Shown piece by piece: positions 58,945 through 64,000 of a stretch of DNA of 64,000 nucleotides. Both the position numbers and the translations under genes were made by a program. Under the pieces are notes generated by a model. It did no database searches. It was given only the letters and a program-made list of their open reading frames with translations, and had not been told where the DNA came from. The first letter of the stretch is position 1; the number at the start of each line of letters is the position of its first letter. Source of the DNA: Grifola frondosa (lineage: Eukaryota; Basidiomycota; Agaricomycetes; Polyporales; Grifolaceae); NCBI GenBank assembly GCA_001683735.1, contig LUGG01000009.1, forward strand, positions 1,550,001 to 1,614,000, in the 5' to 3' direction.

Positions 58945-60152
58945 TTCTAGTTGTGTGTCGAAGGCCTACCACAATCACGTAGGTGAGAGTGATTAAAGAT
59001 GAGGGACGAAGACATACATGTCGGTCAACCGCATATGAATCCATCATGCCATCCTCGTAGGGAGCCAAAGATGAAGACAAGAAGGTTGTCTAAGGATGAT
59101 GCACGCCTGAATGAAGCCCAAGAAATTGTGGAGGAGCTGTGTACCTGAGGGCCCTGCGCTGAAAACGAGCTGGAAGCCATTGTACGAAAGATGCTTTTCG
59201 GGTCGGTGGACTGCCAGAAGGCTCTAATAAGACCGATAGCTCAATTGCCCAATCGAAACAAATGCCTTACAAGTAAGTTTGTTGTTGAGATCTAGGAGAG
59301 TAGCGAGAGAGGGTGATGGATGGATGCGGGCAGATGAACGTTGAGGACAAGGATGTAGGGTGGCGCCAGACGCGACGCGCAGAATGGGTAACACACGTTA
59401 TGTCACAACCGTGACCTGTCGTGTCTGCACGTGATCACAACCAAGCACTCGTGACCGCGAACACTTTCGCCCTGCGGCAACATGTTACATGCTAGATTCT
59501 TCTCGTCGCTCGAGTCTCCACTCTCATCATGGTTCTCATGCCATGCACTTGACGAGAGCCTTATCTTCTAGTGATTGGGTACACTTTAATAATCATGCCT
59601 CTTACATTAGGTCCTTGCATTTTGCGGTGATGCCTATCTCGTATCCCGAGGTCTCAGGTCAAGGGGCTCTCTGCGGGAATACTAGGATTACGAGCTTCAC
59701 TTCTCCTTCCGAAACTACACAAACTGGAATGAGGCAACAGGCTAGGCCTTAGTGTTTTAAAGCGTGTTCTTGGTCCCCACTTTGAATGACTTCGTGTTTC
59801 AAGAGCTCGTTATCACGACTCATAAGTACTATTTATTCATTGAGTAATCAACATTTAGTTACCCCGATGCTCGTTTGACACTACTAGATCCTAAGCTTCT
59901 TCCTATTGTAGTTGGCCAAAGACCTACCATTGCAATGAGATAGTATACATGATCACTGACGCGAAACACAACAGAGACGCAAGAACGAATGTTATAGATT
60001 AAGATATACACAACAGCTCATCGATACAAAACATTATACGAAACAGATATACTAAGTATTGCGGTCTCCAACCAGACCGTGCTGATGAGATAGCCCCACC
60101 CAGGATAAACCCTGGTTCACCATATTATGCTACATTCCAAGAAAACAAAAGC
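58945..60152. other. Intergenic with an F-box-like scrap
   Basis: At about 59540-59660 the plus strand reads ALSSSDWVHFNNHASYIRSL, the phrase that follows the F-box in many basidiomycete F-box/LRR proteins (LTxSDWxRFxxYAxRVRxL). No other part of such a gene was found, so this is a relic at most. The rest shows no gene. Confidence 0.4.
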
Positions 60153-62542
60153 CTATAGATCAGGAAAGATCGGCCACCTTCGGGCATTTGATGCTGACGA
60201 GCTCAGCCCTAATGTCAGAGTGTTTGTCCCGAAGGTTATGGACCGCCGCTGGGCCTTCCGCTTGCGGGTCGTCACGTCACCCTGCGACCGTTGTCCGGTG
60301 GGGTTAAACCGCAAGTGACCGCCAAGTCCCCAAATTTGGATAGCGTCCTCATCCTCGTCGACGTCCTCATCGATATTATCATCGTCTTCGTCTTCGTCAT
60401 CTTCATCCCAGACAGGGTCCCGCGAAGTCTCGTCTGCACTATCCAGGCTACGTTTCCGCTGCAGGACGAGCGCGGTAAGCTGTCGACCGTACAAACAACC
60501 AGTGTCGAGTCCAACACTCCACCGTTTGATGTCTAGACCGCGCGAGGCAGCGTGGCCATACACAACAGTCGAGGGATGACATGGCAGAGGCGTCGTCGGG
60601 TCATCGGCATCGGCCTTTCCAGACGCCGCATACCTATGCGTCTTCACCCGGACATCCGTGGGCAGCTCCTCGGATGCACGCGAGCCATCCATGACAGCAT
60701 CAAAGCCAGAACAGCGCTTCATCTGGCTATTCCAGATCTTGCTCCACGGTGTTCCTTTATCGCCGAGTCTGTGAGGATGAGAACGGTTAGCGAGTATCTA
60801 TAGTTGAGCTGCAATGTGTACAACACACCTGGTGACCTTGCCGTTCTTCCGCACGCCTCGCATGTTAAGCACTGCCCACGGATCCCGGTTGTGTGGAACG
60901 TCCCGGAGGACCGATTTCTCCTGCACCATCCTCAGCATCTCCTCAGATTCGTTGAAATGCTGATCCACACGACGCATAAGCACGCTCTGCGCAGGGACAT
61001 CGTGGAAAGAAACTGGCGGAAGAAGAATCGCCCCGTCCAGCTCGTCATCGTACTCATCATCTTGATCAGTGGTATCGAGTGATTTCAGCTGCGGTAGATG
61101 AGCGAGAGGCTGACGTTCGTCCGTGGACGGTCTACGAGGGTCTAATGGGAGCAAACCCGCATGGACAATGAAAAAATGTTGGGAAGGTATGTGCAACACC
61201 AGGGGGAGCATGAACAGACAGGCAGCCTGCGCTGACGTCATATCCCTTTAAGCAACGCAGATCAATATTTCTGTGCACATGAACCACATCACAAACGCAC
61301 CTGGAGAGCCATAGTGGTCTCCGAAACATCATCCAGTCCTTCTGGGCACGCCCTTTGCCTGGCTGCGGGATCCGGCGCCACCATTCCGCACGCCATGTTC
61401 CTGCTGCTCGCTTGCGTGCGACATCCGCCCACTCGTCTGGGTCCGTGCCTCCTGTGGGATCCCGTGCCCGTTCACGCAACCACTCCTTCTCGATCAGCGC
61501 GAGAAACTCCCGACCGGTATTGACTGGGGGGCCGGCATCCGCTTGACACGACGAGGGGGCAGTCGTCGTGAGGCCAGGGGAAGACGACGCGAAAGAAAGC
61601 GTCTGGGGCTCAAACCACTCTCGCCATGCCCGCCATTGGACAACCATTTGATCATGGTTGCCTCGCACGGCGTACACCCTTCCGCGCTTGCTTGCGGAGG
61701 TATAGGCCTTGGCCTTGGCCTTTCGTGACTTCGGTTTCGGGTTAGGGTCCACCCCAGACGCCGACGCGCAATCGGGATTGTGCTGCGAGAGGAAGTCAAG
61801 TATTGCAAGCGAGCCTGCGTGCGTCGACTTCGCAACAATATCACCCGTCAGCAAGACGGTGTCCGATTCCGTGACAGACAAAGTTGATAAAAGGTCACTA
61901 AAAAAGAGAGAGAAAAAGGTTAACGCCTAGACATACGGCAGCGAGTATATGCAGTTCATATGATATGAAATACGATGGATCATCTGAACACTGGCGAGGT
62001 ACGATATGAAAAGTACCATCGACGATATCGCCAATATTTCCGCATATATGCATGTTATATGGGCCATCGATTATCCCACAGCAGCGTTTTCCGACGCATA
62101 CATTGACCCCATTGACCACCAGAAACGAGAACTCACTGAAGTGAACGATTCATGCCATGAATGTCACCGATGACAATTACACGCTTATCCGGAGCATCTG
62201 CATGATGAGAAATAGGGCGGGGTCAGTCTCATCGCAATACAACAGCTCAGAAATACTCACCTAATCCAAGATCGCTCTTGGAAATGGTACGCGTATGTTT
62301 ATATTTATTAAAATCGGGGAACTCTGAAATAATGGCGTCAACACCTGGAACGATTATGGGGGTTTCCGAAACTCACGATATTTGTCTTTTTTCTTTCTGT
62401 GAACCGAAAAAACATTACTGCGAGCCGCGGAAAAGACATTCGTTTCGTCCAGGAGCCCCAGGAGTAATATTATAAGGATTAATATGGAGAGAGCCATGTA
62501 GAATATTTTAGAAGCGCCGGAGGAGGAATTTGATGGCACCAT
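60153..62542 (-). CDS. Membrane-anchored metallophosphatase, Ppn2-like
   Basis: Exons 62542-62261, 62197-62137, 61897-61301, 61245-60829 and 60768-60153 give about 657 residues. A single membrane helix (IFYMALSILILIILLLGLL) lies near the N-terminus. Calcineurin-type metal motifs follow: VIVIGDIHGMN, LLTGDIVAKS, VRGNHDQMV, FFIVHAGLLPLD and VVYGHAASRGLDI. Topology and motif order match yeast Ppn2, a vacuolar endopolyphosphatase. The C-terminus has an acidic run (DDEDEDDDNIDEDVDEDED). Exon 1 is one base short in the run at 62358-62362 (CCCCC in sense); adding it joins FRKPP to IIVPGVDAII. Confidence 0.88.
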
Positions 62543-64000
62543 CTCTGGGCGAGACGTCGTTGGAGAGTCACTAAGAGAGCGAAGGTAATAGCATGAAAGA
62601 AAGAGGGGAAGGGTATTCATAGCATTTGTACTGTGCAAAGGCAGGCGTCAGAGCGGAGCAAGCATGTCTCAGTCGATTCTGAGGTCACTCTTCTATATTC
62701 GGTAACTTCGGCGCTTATTCGCTTCGGCACTGCTCCGGTTCGCCTCCGACATCGGCCGCACCACCGGCATAACGTCGCTTTGAATTCTGGAAGAGGTGCA
62801 CGGAGCTGCAGGAGTCCTAGACCTAGCAGGACTCCTATATTCAGCTATATTCCAACCGGCGCACCGGGAAATCTAACGGTATAGACTGCAGCGGACGGAA
62901 CATTGAACACACGTTCATCGATCCCGGTGTCCCCGTGCACAGAGAAAGATTAATATAGACACGTCTGTCCCAAGTACTGCAGGAGCTGGAGCCTATAGAA
63001 GTATAGTCAACATAAAATCCTAGTACAGACATCTGATAGATGATAACAACGCGCTACGAGGGCCCAGCATGCAGATACAATCAAAGCTCACATGTGAGTA
63101 GGTACATAATGAAACCTTCTCCGCATTCGAAACGAATATTGGAACATGCACAAGCGCAGATGTCACTGTCAGCGAGAAGAAACGGGCGCAGAACTGCGGA
63201 TGAGTTCTGCGCCCTTATCCGCCAGAACCATGCGGAATCACCGAGATCCTGATTCTGCGTCCGCTTCTGGGATCAAGTCGACCAATTATAGAAGATCTAG
63301 GTTCAAAATTCCAAACCAATATGAAGTAAATTTGCATACCTTCTATAGAGTAATGCAAGTAGAAAGATCTATTTGAGATCCTTGCCGATGAAATCCGAAG
63401 TGCGAACGAGCTTAATGGGACGAAAAGCAAAGAGTCGCTAGGTGAGTACGGTAGTGGCTGCTTTCAAGGGAGGTTGTGTTCGCTCCTATAGTGCAATTGG
63501 AAGTGAACAACAGTCATGCAGTACTTGAAATATTTGAGCGGACCCGAGTGTAGTGTCATAGAATGCATCCAAGCACACTGGGCTGCATGCATGCAACAGA
63601 GCAGTGCACAGATGTTCATGTCGTAACATTCGAGAAGGGCTGGGTGGATGTAATTGCGACAGAGATCTTGAACTCCGGTAGTCACAGCCGCGGAAGCAAT
63701 ACTAAGTTCACGAGGAGGTCGCGAGAGATGGCGACACCTCTCAGTGTTTGAGCTCGTTAAAATGACGCTGCGATCGTGTTATCGAGTAATTCCAGCGTTC
63801 GAGGGTCAGGAAAAGCAACTCAAGCAGCAAAGAAAGACAGAGGCAGGATGCATAAGCCGCCAGAACGAAGGAATACTTATCGTAGAAAACTTGTAATCTG
63901 TGAGAAGGAAATCCACCAGGGTGGTGATGAAATTTTTGGAATACAACCAAAAGCGTCACCAATCTTCATATCTCGACCAATTGAGTTTTCGGCAATTGGG
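62543..64000. other. Terminal region without supportable gene
   Basis: Only short frames with no family resemblance. It contains the hairpin at 63184-63214 and a smaller inverted repeat, AGGAGTCCT...AGGACTCCT, near 62810-62835. Sequence runs off the window. Confidence 0.4.
63184..63214. repeat. Perfect 12-bp inverted repeat, 7-nt loop
   Basis: GGGCGCAGAACT is followed by a 7-nt loop and its exact complement AGTTCTGCGCCC. It could form a strong hairpin in RNA or cruciform DNA. No adjoining gene explains it. Confidence 0.7.

Noticed and set aside
1..64000. tRNA, rRNA and CRISPR arrays
   Set aside because: I looked for TPsiC-like and A/B-box pairs and for spaced direct repeats and found none convincing. 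CRISPR is not expected in a fungus.

Overview
The window is nuclear DNA of a filamentous basidiomycete, most likely an Agaricomycete. The evidence is dense short introns (about 45-70 nt) with GT-AG and some GC-AG ends, very small internal exons, F-box genes, a WDR26-type WD40 protein, a serine/alanine-rich secreted protein, and the DUF6589-type and RecQ-like genes typical of basidiomycete mobile DNA. Nearly all genes are split, so the models here were assembled by joining exons at splice sites and checking that the codon phase closes.

Layout, left to right. 1-23.9 kb is housekeeping: the end of an SVF1-like gene, an OMA1-like mitochondrial protease, a secreted repeat protein, a gene-poor 3 kb stretch, COX4, a 20-exon Ca2+/H+ antiporter, a GNAT acetyltransferase, CTU2 (tRNA thiolation) divergent from a uridine kinase-like gene, a PLP-dependent class V aminotransferase, and an F-box/LRR gene. 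24.66-32.99 kb is one 8,315-bp DNA transposon with 199-bp terminal inverted repeats and a 9-bp target duplication. It carries two convergent genes, a DUF6589-type gene and a RecQ-like helicase gene; both are broken. The helicase is interrupted by a second element, a 1,009-bp near-perfect hairpin with its own 4-bp target duplication. 34.1-46.0 kb returns to core genes: methionyl-tRNA synthetase, an orphan basic protein, a Pmp3-type membrane peptide, a WDR26/GID7-like protein and a metacaspase. 47.0-47.8 kb holds a small inverted-repeat element. 49.1-62.5 kb carries a sugar transporter, a UvrD-type helicase, an Hsp20-like protein, an intronless deaminase-like gene and a membrane-anchored metallophosphatase of the Ppn2 type. 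The last 1.5 kb has no supportable gene.

Two points cut across the window. First, many otherwise intact conserved genes are out of frame by exactly one base, often in a homopolymer run. The two arms of the hairpin element also differ by single-base run lengths. This looks like uncorrected sequencing error more than real gene loss, so models marked as frame-broken should be checked against reads. Second, the most novel object is the two-gene transposon: clean termini and target duplication bracket a DUF6589 gene and a RecQ-like helicase gene, which suggests that these two families travel together as one mobile unit.
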